Shown here: in pieces, positions 8,965 through 17,647 of the stretch
Position numbering within the stretch: position 1 is the stretch's first letter
Layout: every line of letters starts with the position of its first letter
From: JAFNAG01 sp050011535
GTDB taxonomy: Bacteria > Acidobacteriota > UBA6911
Assembly: GCA_050011535.1 (NCBI GenBank)
Contig: JBEKIX010000018.1
Span: forward strand, 1-62,415
Reading direction: 5' to 3'
Length of the DNA stretch: 62,415 bases
Notes under the pieces: model-generated
The model's database searches: none
Told to the model about the DNA's origin: nothing
The model's input: the letters and a program-made list of their open reading frames with translations, nothing else
Translations under genes and position numbers: made by a program

Positions 8965-9010
8965 TGTGACGGGCGACGCATGGCAGACTCGCCATGCGTC
9001 GCTCGTCACA
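8965..9010. repeat. 20-bp intergenic hairpin between UPF0182 and yajQ
   Basis: Bases 8965-8984 pair with 8991-9010 over 20 base pairs with a single G-T wobble (8972/9003), leaving a six-base loop, AGACTC. It begins 10 bases after the UPF0182 stop codon. There is no T run on either side, so it is not a textbook intrinsic terminator; it may be a mobile intergenic palindrome or an RNA-stability element. Confidence 0.8.
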
Positions 9011-9039
9011 GCCTATCTGTCGATTCGCTGGAGGGTAGC

Positions 9040-9546
9040 ATGGCTGGAACACAGTCCTTCGACATTACAACCGGCTGCGATCTGCAGGAAGTGGACAACG
9101 CACTGAATCAGGCGATGAAGGAGGTCCGGCAGCGCTACGATTTCAAGGGACTGAAGGTGGATGTTGAATTTCTGCGCTCTGAAAACAAGCTGGTTCTCCG
9201 CGCACCCGACGATTTCAAGCTTGCCGCCCTCTGGGAAGTAGTGCAGCAGAAGATGGTGCGGCGCAAAGTCCCTGTCCGAAACCTGCACCTGGGCAAAGTG
9301 ATGCCGGCGGGCGGAGGCACTGTGACTCAGGATGTGGACTTACAGCAGGGGCTTTCATCTGAGACTGCGCGAGCCATCGTCAAGTTCATCAAAGAGCAGA
9401 AAATCAAGAAGGTACAGTCGGAAATCCAGGGGGATCAAGTCCGCATTTCATCCCCGTCTCGCGATGACCTCCAGCATGTGATTGCCCTGTTGCGGGAGCA
9501 GGATTACGGCGTCGAACTCAACTTCGGCAACTACCGCAGCTTTTAA
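9040..9546 (+). CDS. yajQ: YajQ-family nucleotide-binding protein
   Basis: A 168-residue protein of the usual length, starting at MAGTQSFDITTGCDLQ (9040) rather than at the earlier in-frame ATGs, which precede the family domain. The two-domain ferredoxin-like pattern is clear: VDNALNQAMKEVRQRYDFKG, then DFKLAALWEVVQQKMVRR, and in the second half VKFIKEQKIKKVQSEIQGDQ, SPSRDDLQHVIALLRE. YajQ-type proteins bind nucleotides, and some bind cyclic di-GMP and regulate transcription; whether this one does cannot be read from sequence. Confidence 0.93.
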   Translation: MAGTQSFDITTGCDLQEVDNALNQAMKEVRQRYDFKGLKVDVEFLRSENKLVLRAPDDFKLAALWEVVQQKMVRRKVPVRNLHLGKVMPAGGGTVTQDVDLQQGLSSETARAIVKFIKEQKIKKVQSEIQGDQVRISSPSRDDLQHVIALLREQDYGVELNFGNYRSF

Positions 9547-9597
9547 AGGCACGAAAGCCGCCGGGACCGTTTCCCGCACGGGTCCTTCCGATCTGCG

Positions 9598-10644
9598 TCA
9601 GCGGAGCGAGTCCATGATTTCCGCCAGCGCGGCACGGGACGGGCGGGTGATCTCTGCGGGCAGTTGAGCCAACGGTTCGTCGGGCAGGTCCAGGAACTCG
9701 GTGAAGTCGGGCTTCTTGGGATCGACATAGAGCAGGCCGGTGACGAACTCTTCCTTCTGCCTTGATTCATGAAGCACGCGCAACGCCTCCACGAAATTGC
9801 CCGGATCGAAATCGCGCCAGAGCTTTCTCAGGGTGATATGCGAGCCGTCGTGCAGCTCCACCGACTTGGTCGCGCCCTCCTCGTAGTCCACGGAGATCTG
9901 TTCAAAAAACGGGATGAAGCTGACCTCGTGCAGGAGCTCCTCCGCCTCTTTCGCGTACTTGTAGCTCTTAGTGGAACCCTCGTGGTTATTGAACGTCACG
10001 CAAGGGGAGATGACATCGAGAAATGCCGTGCCTCGATGAGCTAGAGCGCCCTCGAGCAAGGCGACGAGCTGTTTCGGGTCGCCCGCGAAGGAGCGCGCCA
10101 CGTACCCGCAGCCGAGTTCGATGGCGAGCGCGCAACAATCAATGGGGGGCAGGTCATTCACGACGCCGGTCTTGAGTTTGGAGCCTGCATCGGCTGTCGC
10201 GGAGAACTGACCCTTGGTCAGGCCGTACACCCCGTTGTTTTCCATGATGTAAATCATGGGGATGTTGCGGCGCAGCAGGTGGACGAACTGGCCCGTTCCG
10301 ATCGAAGCCGTATCGCCATCGCCGCTCACTCCGATCGCGATCAGATTGTGATTGGCCAGAAGGGCGCCGGTCCCGACCGCGGGCATGCGTCCGTGGACGG
10401 CGTTGAATCCGTGGGCCCGGCCCAGAAAGTAAGCCGGCGTTTTCGACGAGCAGCCGATTCCCGAAAGTTTGATCACTCGATGAGGCTCCACGCCGTATTG
10501 GAAAAATGCACGGATGATCTGGCTCGTAATGGCGTCGTGCCCGCATCCCGCGCAAAGCGTGGATTCGGCGCCCTTGTATTCCTGCAGAAGCAGCCCGACG
10601 CGGTTGGTGCTGGCTTTAGCCTTTGAGGGTTCCTGGGAGGGCAT
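9598..10644 (-). CDS. korB: 2-oxoacid:ferredoxin oxidoreductase, beta subunit
   Basis: This is the thiamine-diphosphate subunit of a 2-oxoglutarate (or related 2-oxoacid) ferredoxin oxidoreductase that produces acyl-CoA, CO2 and reduced ferredoxin in the cytoplasm. The 348-residue protein has the cysteine motif CAGCGHD (31-37), KLSGIGCSSKTP, and the TPP-binding GDGD at 108-111 with the paired Asn at 136-137. A His-Gly motif (HGRMPAVGTG) also fits the Kor branch. It begins within korA's stop codon (TAATG), so the two are translationally coupled. No delta ferredoxin subunit is adjacent, as is typical of two-subunit Kor enzymes. The exact 2-oxoacid is not determined. Confidence 0.93.
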   Translation of the reverse strand: MPSQEPSKAKASTNRVGLLLQEYKGAESTLCAGCGHDAITSQIIRAFFQYGVEPHRVIKLSGIGCSSKTPAYFLGRAHGFNAVHGRMPAVGTGALLANHNLIAIGVSGDGDTASIGTGQFVHLLRRNIPMIYIMENNGVYGLTKGQFSATADAGSKLKTGVVNDLPPIDCCALAIELGCGYVARSFAGDPKQLVALLEGALAHRGTAFLDVISPCVTFNNHEGSTKSYKYAKEAEELLHEVSFIPFFEQISVDYEEGATKSVELHDGSHITLRKLWRDFDPGNFVEALRVLHESRQKEEFVTGLLYVDPKKPDFTEFLDLPDEPLAQLPAEITRPSRAALAEIMDSLR

Positions 10645-12518
10645 TATTCGTTGTTCTCCTTCTCCTGTGCTGCGATGGCGTCTGTGACAAAGCGCGCGTC
10701 AATCGGAATCCCGTCGTAATGCAGAACGGATCGCAGCCGCGTCCCCTGTTCAGGGTAGTCCATCGCGAGCAAGCCCCGCATTTGTGCATCCCGGTTTTGT
10801 TCGACAACATAGATGCGTTCGTGTCCCTCCAGGAATGCATGTACCTCTGGACTGAATGGAAGAGCGCGTATGCGCAGATAGTTCGTATCCATTCCGTGCT
10901 CCGCAGCCAACTGGTCGCGGCATTCGCCGATCGCATGATGCGTGCTTCCATATGCGATGATCCCGACCTTGGCGCCGGTGCCGTAGTCGAGAATCGGTGC
11001 AGGCACATGGGCGCTGGCATTTTCGATCTTGCGGGCCAGGCGGTCCATCAGATTTACATAATCCTCGGGCCGTTCGCTGTATCCGGCGTGGTTATTGTGC
11101 CCGCTTCCGCGGGTGAAGTATCCGGCTGCATGGTGCCGGGTTCCCGGCAGCGTGCGATAGGGAATACCGTCGCCGTCCACGTCGAGATAGCGCGAGAAAC
11201 TTCCCAGGCGCTCCAGGTCCGATTCGGAAAGCACCTTGCCGCGCTCGATAGGGATGTCGTCAGGATATTGAAATGCGTCTGCCATCCAGTTGTTCATTCC
11301 CAGGTCGAGATCGCTCATGCAGAACACCGTGGTCTGGAATCGCTCCGCGAGATTAAACGACTCCTGAGCAAAGCGGAAGCACTCTTCCACCGTAGCAGGG
11401 ATGAGCAGGATGTGTTTGGTGTCGCCATGGCTCAAGAAGCGTGTCGACAAAATGTCTCCCTGGCTTGTTCGCGTCGGCAGGCCCGTGGAAGGACCCACGC
11501 GTTGCACATCCCAGATCACCGCCGGGATTTCCGCAAAGTAGGAAAGGCCGACAAACTCCGACATCAAGGAAATGCCAGGGCCCGAAGTCGCCGTCATCGC
11601 GCGTGCGCCCGCCCAGCCTGCGCCCAGGACCATACCTGCGGCTGCAAGCTCATCCTCGGCCTGTACGACCGCAAAGGTCGGTTTGCCGGTCTTCGGATCG
11701 AGGCGATATTTCTTCATGTAGGAAGCTATCTGCTCCACGAGCGAGGTTGACGGCGTGATGGGATACCAGGTTACTACCGTGCACCCGCCGAAGACCGCCC
11801 CCAGACCAGCGGCAGTGTTGCCGTCGATAATTATCATGCCGCGCGTTTTGTCCATTCGGGCGATCCGGAAGGGATCGCTCTTGGGCAGGCTGGCTCGCGC
11901 ATAATCGAATCCGATCTTCGCGGCTTGGATATTGATTTCGGCCGCCTTCTGTTTGGAGGCAAACTGCCTGCGGATAGCCACTTCGATTTCCTGGAAATCA
12001 ATCTCCAGAAGTTGCGCCATCACCCCCACATAGATCATATTCGAGAGGAGCTTGCGCAGGCGGACTTCCGGGCTGACTTGAGCCGCCAGCTGCAGGAAGG
12101 GCACTTCATAATAGCTGATGTCGTATCGCTTCCCCTTCAGGCCAAGAGACGCATCGGCCAGCAACGCTCCCCCCTTGACGACTGAGAGGGCATCCTCCCG
12201 GGCAGACTCGGGGTTCATCGCGACGGCAAAGTCGATCTGCGCCTTGCGCGAAATGTAGCCGTTCTTGTTGGCCCGGATGGTGAACCAGGTCGGAAGCCCG
12301 GCGATGTTGGAAGGGAATAGGTTCTTGCCGCTGACCGGGACGCCCATTTGGAAGATGGAACGCATGAGCACGTTGTTTGCGGACTGGCTTCCGGAGCCAT
12401 TGACAGTGGCTACGTGAATGCTGAAGTCGTTGGTTATGAAACCGCGCGCATCTCCGCATTCTTCCGTTTCGGTCGCAATCGGTCTCTCTGTGTTATCCAA
12501 GGTCACCTCATCGCGCAT
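10644..12518 (-). CDS. korA: 2-oxoacid:ferredoxin oxidoreductase, fused gamma-alpha subunit
   Basis: The 624-residue partner of korB. Residues about 15-190 form the gamma domain (NDFSIHVATVNGSGSQSAN at its start), and the rest the alpha domain beginning GMIIIDGNTAAGLGAVFGG with TWYPITPSTSLVEQIA, the CoA/2-oxoacid-binding signature, and ATSGPGISLMSEF. The chosen start, MRDEVTLDN at 12518, is the first Met before family homology; the frame is open far upstream only because it is antisense to the next gene. It lies divergent from the conserved orphan gene at 12645, with a perfect inverted repeat between them. Confidence 0.93.
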   Translation of the reverse strand: MRDEVTLDNTERPIATETEECGDARGFITNDFSIHVATVNGSGSQSANNVLMRSIFQMGVPVSGKNLFPSNIAGLPTWFTIRANKNGYISRKAQIDFAVAMNPESAREDALSVVKGGALLADASLGLKGKRYDISYYEVPFLQLAAQVSPEVRLRKLLSNMIYVGVMAQLLEIDFQEIEVAIRRQFASKQKAAEINIQAAKIGFDYARASLPKSDPFRIARMDKTRGMIIIDGNTAAGLGAVFGGCTVVTWYPITPSTSLVEQIASYMKKYRLDPKTGKPTFAVVQAEDELAAAGMVLGAGWAGARAMTATSGPGISLMSEFVGLSYFAEIPAVIWDVQRVGPSTGLPTRTSQGDILSTRFLSHGDTKHILLIPATVEECFRFAQESFNLAERFQTTVFCMSDLDLGMNNWMADAFQYPDDIPIERGKVLSESDLERLGSFSRYLDVDGDGIPYRTLPGTRHHAAGYFTRGSGHNNHAGYSERPEDYVNLMDRLARKIENASAHVPAPILDYGTGAKVGIIAYGSTHHAIGECRDQLAAEHGMDTNYLRIRALPFSPEVHAFLEGHERIYVVEQNRDAQMRGLLAMDYPEQGTRLRSVLHYDGIPIDARFVTDAIAAQEKENNE

Positions 12519-12562
12519 CAGAAGAGAGATATTATCACTCCCGTTGCTCCAATCCAAAGCTC

Positions 12563-12593
12563 CTAGGCACCACGGTCCCGGGTATGTGCCTAG
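12563..12593. promoter_or_regulatory. Inverted repeat in the korA/orphan divergent promoter region
   Basis: CTAGGCAC (12563-12570) and GTGCCTAG (12586-12593) are perfect 8-base inverted arms separated by 15 bases. They sit in the 126-base gap between korA (minus) and the orphan gene (plus). Position and symmetry suggest an operator for a dimeric regulator or an RNA hairpin in the orphan's leader; neither is proven. Confidence 0.45.
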
Positions 12594-12644
12594 CCCTTGA
12601 AACCGGATATTGATTCGGCGCCTGATTTGGCCAAAACTAATGCT

Positions 12645-14057
12645 ATGACCGCTGAGGAAAAAGCAACTGCGTATCAGAAGGCGCACCAGATTAACCTCGA
12701 TGTCGCCCGTCACGGCGTATTCGCCGAGATCGGCGCAGGTCAGGAGGTGGCGCGGTGGTTTTTCCGCGTGGGCGGGGCGGCCGCCACGGTTGCCAAGAGC
12801 ATCTCCGCCTATGACATGGATGTCAGCGACGCCATCTACGGCTCCTGCGATCGCTACGTCAGCCGAGGGCGGCTTCAATCGATGCTCGATTACGAGTACA
12901 ATCTGCTCCTGCAGCGCCTGAAAGCCAAGCGCGGCGCACGCACCACCTTTTTTGTTTTTGCGAATACCGCCGTGATGGGTAGTTTCTCCCACAATCAGCC
13001 TGGGCATGCCTGGGTAGGCATGCGCTTCCAGCATCAGGTCCAGGCGCCACCGTCCGAAATTATCCTGCACGTGCGCATGTCCGAGCGCGACAATGTTCGA
13101 AAGCAGGAAGCTCTCGGGATCCTGGGTGTCAACCTCATCTTCGGCGGGTTTTACTTGTTCCGGGAACCGACCGCCCTGATCAGTTCTCTGAAGGACGATC
13201 TGACCCGGGAACGCCTCGAAGTGGATATGATTCGTTTCTCGGGACCGTGTTTTCAAGACGTCGACAACCGGCTTATGAGTCTTCAGCTGGTCGAGCAGGG
13301 TTTCACGGATGCGGCGATGTTCGATGCCCATGGGGAAGTGGTTCAGCCTTCCGAAGTCCTTTGGGACAAGCCGATATTGATTGAGCGAGGCAGCTTCCGG
13401 CCCGTGACGCGTCCATCTCTGGACCTGCTGGAGCGCGCCAATATGCAGTTCTCGGCGGAACTCCGCGGCGACGGCGAGGAGCCCTTCACCGTGATGGAGA
13501 TGTCGCTGCGAAACCTTCTGTCGGGCGACACTATCGACCACACAGATTTTCTTGCGCGTGTCGACATTCTCAGCGCTCTCGGCAAGAACGTCATCATTTC
13601 CGATTACAGCTATTATTACGGACTGGCCGCATATCTGCGCGATTACACAAAGCGGCGCATCGTGTTTGCTCTGGGCATCCCCAACCTCATAAGGCTCTTC
13701 GATGAAAAGTACTATGCGCAGCTGGACGGAGGAATTCTGGAATCTTTCGGCCGCTTGTTTAAGGCCGACATTCGGCTGTACGTGTATCCCTGCATGGATG
13801 CCGCGACCGGCAAGCTCATTACTGCCGAAACTGTCGGCATGCCCGCCAATCTGCAGCAACTTTATGCCTATCTCCGAGCAAATCAGAAAATCGTCCCCAT
13901 ACAGGATGTTGATGAAAAGAACCTGCACATATTCCCCAAACAGGTTTTGCGCTTGATTCAATCCGGAGATTCGAGCTGGGAAGACATGGTGCCGCAGGAG
14001 GGGGTCAGGCTTATCAAGCAACGCGGAGTCTTCGGCTACCACTCCCGGACGGGCTAG
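12645..14057 (+). CDS. Conserved protein of unknown function (470 aa)
   Basis: A well-formed 470-residue soluble protein. ATG 12645 (MTAEEKATAYQKAHQINLD) is preferred over the TTG at 12597. I recognise the family by its opening HGVFAEIGAGQEVARWFFR followed by GGAAATVAKSISAYDMD, which I recall from large conserved proteins of several phyla whose database names are unreliable. Other conserved-looking stretches are GILGVNLIFGGFYLF, FSGPCFQDVDNRLMSLQLV, SDYSYYYGLAAYLRDYTK and KNLHIFPKQVLRLIQSG. I see no signal peptide, membrane helix or well-known catalytic motif. It is divergent from korA and no operon partner follows. Confidence 0.85.
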   Translation: MTAEEKATAYQKAHQINLDVARHGVFAEIGAGQEVARWFFRVGGAAATVAKSISAYDMDVSDAIYGSCDRYVSRGRLQSMLDYEYNLLLQRLKAKRGARTTFFVFANTAVMGSFSHNQPGHAWVGMRFQHQVQAPPSEIILHVRMSERDNVRKQEALGILGVNLIFGGFYLFREPTALISSLKDDLTRERLEVDMIRFSGPCFQDVDNRLMSLQLVEQGFTDAAMFDAHGEVVQPSEVLWDKPILIERGSFRPVTRPSLDLLERANMQFSAELRGDGEEPFTVMEMSLRNLLSGDTIDHTDFLARVDILSALGKNVIISDYSYYYGLAAYLRDYTKRRIVFALGIPNLIRLFDEKYYAQLDGGILESFGRLFKADIRLYVYPCMDAATGKLITAETVGMPANLQQLYAYLRANQKIVPIQDVDEKNLHIFPKQVLRLIQSGDSSWEDMVPQEGVRLIKQRGVFGYHSRTG

Positions 14058-14123
14058 GCCTTGACTCCTGCTCGGAAGCAGACTGCGCCACCCTGTAATA
14101 CCAATCCGGCATCGATGAGGACA

Positions 14124-15512
14124 TCAGACTTCGGGTGCTTGCAGGGGAGGCTGCGGATCCTGATTTCCGAGGACAGGGGTTTTGTGCCGCAGCTCAGAGG
14201 TCGCGCGTTTGAGGTCCTCCGCAATCTGGCTGTCCGGACCAGCGATATTCAGATCGAGATAGTATTCACAACGGTCGATCACTTCCGCGACGACAACCGC
14301 GGGCAGTATCCAGTCGGGGTAAGCACGCCACAACGCCAGGGGTATGACGAAGCCGAGCCCCAGTCTCAGGACCGAGGCGAAGAATCGCCACGGGCTTACC
14401 CGCCAGGACTGCCTCTCCGCATAAAGAACGAGCTTGATCAATCCGGCGCATGCTGCAATCAACGCGACGTTCGCTATGATGCCGCACAGGTACAATCCGG
14501 TAAGTACGGCGCCGCCGCTGTGAAACCTGATGAAAGCGGGACGGGAGATGGAGCTGTAGACGCGGTCGACGCAATACAGTGCGAAAAAGCCGGAGACAAC
14601 TGCCGCGCCGCTCAGAATCCCAGCGGGCGAGGGCGAGAAAAACGTGGCCAACGCCAGTACCAGGAAGGCGGAATAAGCCACGATTTCGCGACTGAGCCAC
14701 GAACTGCGCAGGTTGAGCACCGCGCGCCATGCCCGCGATTTTTTCCCAAAATGCAGGGCTCCTATCCCGATGGCACCGAGCGCCGCGATCAGGAAGTCGA
14801 CTCCGCCTATCCTCAATGTCTCGATGGCGGCAGCGGCCACGACGGCCACCAGAAGCGTCGCGGCCAGCGTGAAGGCGATAAGTGACCATTCCGACTCAAT
14901 GGTGGCGCGGGGACTAGGGGAGGTGTCCTGCACGTTAAGTCGGTCAAACACCGCTCCGTCCAAGGGTCCCAGACTCACCGCAGGCCCGCTTGCGGAATGC
15001 ACCGGCACGAACCGCGCCCGAGGATCCAAGTCCGTTGCGGGGAACCCCGGAGCAGTTTCTACGCCATGTTCCGGATCCATCTCGGCGAATTGCAGCGCCC
15101 CCGTCGGACACAGAGTGGTACAGGCGGGATCCTTGCCATCGCCTAGCCGGTCTTTGCAGAGCGTGCATTTTGAAACAGTACCCGCATCGAGGTCATACTT
15201 CGGCGCATCAAAGGGGCACGCCCACTTGCAGTATCTGCAGCCGATGCAGAGACCGCTGTCGACCAGTACGGCGCCCGTAGATGCGTCACGGGAATACGCC
15301 GCCGCAGGGCAACATTTCATGCAGGCCGGTTCGGCGCAGTGCAGGCAGCCGAGTGACAAATGGAACCTGGCCACGCCGGGGCGGTGCCGGGTGTTAAACG
15401 TATAAATCTCTCTCCAGGATTTCCCGAAACCGAGGCCATTTTCGATGCTGCAGGCAAAGAGGCAAGCGTGACAGCCGGTGCAGCGATTCAAATCAAGCAG
15501 AAATCCCCTCAT
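14124..15512 (-). CDS. DmsB-DmsC fusion: 4x[4Fe-4S] subunit joined to membrane anchor
   Basis: Residues 1-170 are a DmsB-like electron-transfer subunit with four cysteine clusters: CTGCHACLFAC, CLHCAEPACMKCCP, CIGCRYCKWACPFDAP and the CTLC...CTTLCPTG pair. From about residue 205 onward the chain becomes a polytopic membrane protein with about eight helices, resembling DmsC/NrfD-like anchors (for example SLIAFTLAATLLVAVVAAAA and CVDRVYSSISRPAFIRFHSG). In most bacteria these are two separate proteins. The gene starts inside the 3' end of the molybdopterin subunit (ATGA overlap, 15509-15512), so the two form one operon. The fusion would carry electrons between the quinone pool and the catalytic subunit. 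Confidence 0.88.
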   Translation of the reverse strand: MRGFLLDLNRCTGCHACLFACSIENGLGFGKSWREIYTFNTRHRPGVARFHLSLGCLHCAEPACMKCCPAAAYSRDASTGAVLVDSGLCIGCRYCKWACPFDAPKYDLDAGTVSKCTLCKDRLGDGKDPACTTLCPTGALQFAEMDPEHGVETAPGFPATDLDPRARFVPVHSASGPAVSLGPLDGAVFDRLNVQDTSPSPRATIESEWSLIAFTLAATLLVAVVAAAAIETLRIGGVDFLIAALGAIGIGALHFGKKSRAWRAVLNLRSSWLSREIVAYSAFLVLALATFFSPSPAGILSGAAVVSGFFALYCVDRVYSSISRPAFIRFHSGGAVLTGLYLCGIIANVALIAACAGLIKLVLYAERQSWRVSPWRFFASVLRLGLGFVIPLALWRAYPDWILPAVVVAEVIDRCEYYLDLNIAGPDSQIAEDLKRATSELRHKTPVLGNQDPQPPLQAPEV

Positions 15513-17554
15513 CGATCGACCTTCGCGACTTCCACGAGATTATCGTGAAAAGCGGCTCCATGCCCCATGTCGGTCTCACGGCCAAGAGAGCAGAAGTTGA
15601 CGGTGCCGCCTTCTTGGATCCATGTTCCGTTCGTCATGGCCACGCATCCCGGCTTGAGGCCGAAGTCAATCCGGGCAGGCGCGTGCAGGCTGCCACGATC
15701 GTTGAAGACGCGAACCGAATCACCATGGCGGATTCCCCTCTTTGCCGCGTCAGCGGGATTGAGGATCAGACAGTACGGTCCACTGACTTCACGTACCATC
15801 GTCAGATTACCAAACTGCGAGTGGATGCGGTTCTTCGTGTTCGGAGTCAGGAAGTGGAGCGGATAAGGGCCTGAAGCGGAGCCCTCTTCCGGCTCGCGGA
15901 ATAAAGGCAATGGATCGACGCGCCAGCGCTGCGCTGCCTCCTGGGACAGCAATTCGATCTTCCCCGACGGCGTCCGAAATACGAAATCGGAAAACGCAAT
16001 TTCCTGGCAGCCCGGCGCAAGCACGGGGCCGGCGCGCAATCGCGCCAGCGTCAATCCGGGGAAAGACGCGAGCTTGTGCTCGATCCATGCTTCCACTTCT
16101 GCATCGGTAGGACCGGGGATCTGTGCGCGCACGGCGGCTTCCGGCAGCCCGAGATGGAGGGCGAGCAGCCCATAGATCTCGCTTTCCGGTTTGACCTCGC
16201 CGGGCGGCTCGAGAATCTTCTGCCGCAGTTGCACATACGGATGCCAGTATGCTCCGATCACGTCTGACTGCTCGAAGAGCGACTTAGCCGGAAGGACGAT
16301 GTCGGCCTCCCGCGCCGTATCGGTCAGGAACTGATCGATCACCACCCGGAATTCCAGAGACCGGAAGGCCTTCAGCACCGTATGAGTCTCCGGGTTCTGC
16401 GTCACCGGGTTGCCGCGCTCCACCCAGATCATCTTCAATTTGGGATCGCGCAAGGCAAGCATGTCCTGGCCAAGCCTGGCCGGCGAGACCGCGACGCGCA
16501 CGATGCAATCCGGAATCTCGGGCGGATACGAAGCTATGGGATCCTTGACCTCGTCAAAGATCGCGCTCTGCAAGTCGGCAAACTGCCAGCCCGCGCCCGA
16601 TTTCCCGATGTTGCCCGTCAACGCCAGGAGCGCGATCATGGCGCGCATGGCCTGTCCACCGTTGGTATAGCGCTGCATGCCGAAACCCGCGCAGATGGTC
16701 GCCGGCTTGATTTCGGCTAGACAGGACGCCAGCCGTTCGAGATCGCGGATCGGAACGTCCGTCAACTTTGCGACCCTCTCGGGGATAAATTCAGCCGCCA
16801 TGCTTCTGAATTCGGGGAAGCCCAGGACGCAGCGCTCCACAAACTCATGGTCGAAGTAGTCTTGCTGCAACAACAGATTCGCGATTCCTAGCGCTAAAGC
16901 TCCGTCGGACCCAGGCTTGGGCTGGACGAGGAGCTCGGCGCGCTCGGCCGACTCAGTCCGTCTCGGGTCGATGACAATGAGTTTCGCACCCCGCTGCAGC
17001 GCTTCGTTGATGAAGGGCATCTGATGAATGTTAGTTTCGGCAGGGTTCTTTCCCCAGAGGATGATAAGCCTGGCATTGGGCAGATCCCAGGGAGCGTTGT
17101 GTTTGTTCTCTCCCAATGTCAGGCGAGTCGCCTCCAGCCCGGCGGGCCAGCACAGATCGCCGTAGGTGCTTGTGCAGCCGCCAAAAAGGCGCCAGAACTG
17201 CATGCCTACCGAGTTGAGTAGCCCTTTCGTGCCGCTGCCGGCGTAGTAGAGCACACTCTGCGGTCCCGCCCCCTGTTTTAATTGCTGGAGCTTTTGCGCG
17301 ATTCTATCCAGGGCTTCACCCCAGGATACCCGATGAAATTGGAGGCCGTTCGAATCTCGCGCGAGAGGGAAAAGGAGTCTGTCGGGGGAAACCTCCCTTT
17401 CCACATAGCTGAGTCCCTTCAAGCACAGACCGCCGGAGGTCGCGCGGTTGTCCGGGTGAGGTTCGATGCGGCGTATGCAGCCGTTCTCCACCTCCACTCG
17501 CATCGAGCAGGTACTGTAACAATTGCAGGGGCATGCTGTCGTATAAATCGGCAC
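15509..17554 (-). CDS. Molybdopterin oxidoreductase catalytic subunit (DMSO reductase family)
   Basis: A 681-residue molybdenum/tungsten bis-MGD enzyme. The N-terminal [4Fe-4S] site is Cys 8-x3-Cys 12-x3-Cys 16-x27-Cys 44 (CPCNCYSTC ... GGLCLKG). Further family markers are RVSWGEALDRIAQKL, YYAGSGTKGLLN, WGKNPAETNIHQM, VIDPRRTESAERA, the Mo-domain FGMQRYTNGGQAMRAM and the C-terminal beta-barrel NPADAAKRGIRHGDSVRVFNDRG. No twin-arginine signal precedes it, so it is probably cytoplasmic unless the start is wrong. The substrate cannot be told; relatives reduce DMSO, thiosulfate or polysulfide, or act on other oxyanions. It is the first gene of a two-gene operon. Confidence 0.92.
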   Translation of the reverse strand: MPIYTTACPCNCYSTCSMRVEVENGCIRRIEPHPDNRATSGGLCLKGLSYVEREVSPDRLLFPLARDSNGLQFHRVSWGEALDRIAQKLQQLKQGAGPQSVLYYAGSGTKGLLNSVGMQFWRLFGGCTSTYGDLCWPAGLEATRLTLGENKHNAPWDLPNARLIILWGKNPAETNIHQMPFINEALQRGAKLIVIDPRRTESAERAELLVQPKPGSDGALALGIANLLLQQDYFDHEFVERCVLGFPEFRSMAAEFIPERVAKLTDVPIRDLERLASCLAEIKPATICAGFGMQRYTNGGQAMRAMIALLALTGNIGKSGAGWQFADLQSAIFDEVKDPIASYPPEIPDCIVRVAVSPARLGQDMLALRDPKLKMIWVERGNPVTQNPETHTVLKAFRSLEFRVVIDQFLTDTAREADIVLPAKSLFEQSDVIGAYWHPYVQLRQKILEPPGEVKPESEIYGLLALHLGLPEAAVRAQIPGPTDAEVEAWIEHKLASFPGLTLARLRAGPVLAPGCQEIAFSDFVFRTPSGKIELLSQEAAQRWRVDPLPLFREPEEGSASGPYPLHFLTPNTKNRIHSQFGNLTMVREVSGPYCLILNPADAAKRGIRHGDSVRVFNDRGSLHAPARIDFGLKPGCVAMTNGTWIQEGGTVNFCSLGRETDMGHGAAFHDNLVEVAKVDR

Positions 17555-17647
17555 GATGGAAAACCTGATTCAAGCAAACAAACAACACTCACCGGCTCGA
17601 ACGCTCAACGAGATCGCTCATCGTCTTCATCGGGCTTTTTGGTGTGA

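Noticed and set aside
7858..9009. A 383-codon minus-strand frame antisense to UPF0182.
   Set aside because: It reads as a low-quality shadow rich in His, Arg and Gln, lying wholly over a clear UPF0182 gene.
10644..14042. A 1132-codon minus-strand open frame extending korA far upstream.
   Set aside because: The part beyond 12518 is antisense to the plus-strand conserved gene at 12645-14057; korA homology begins at about 12510.
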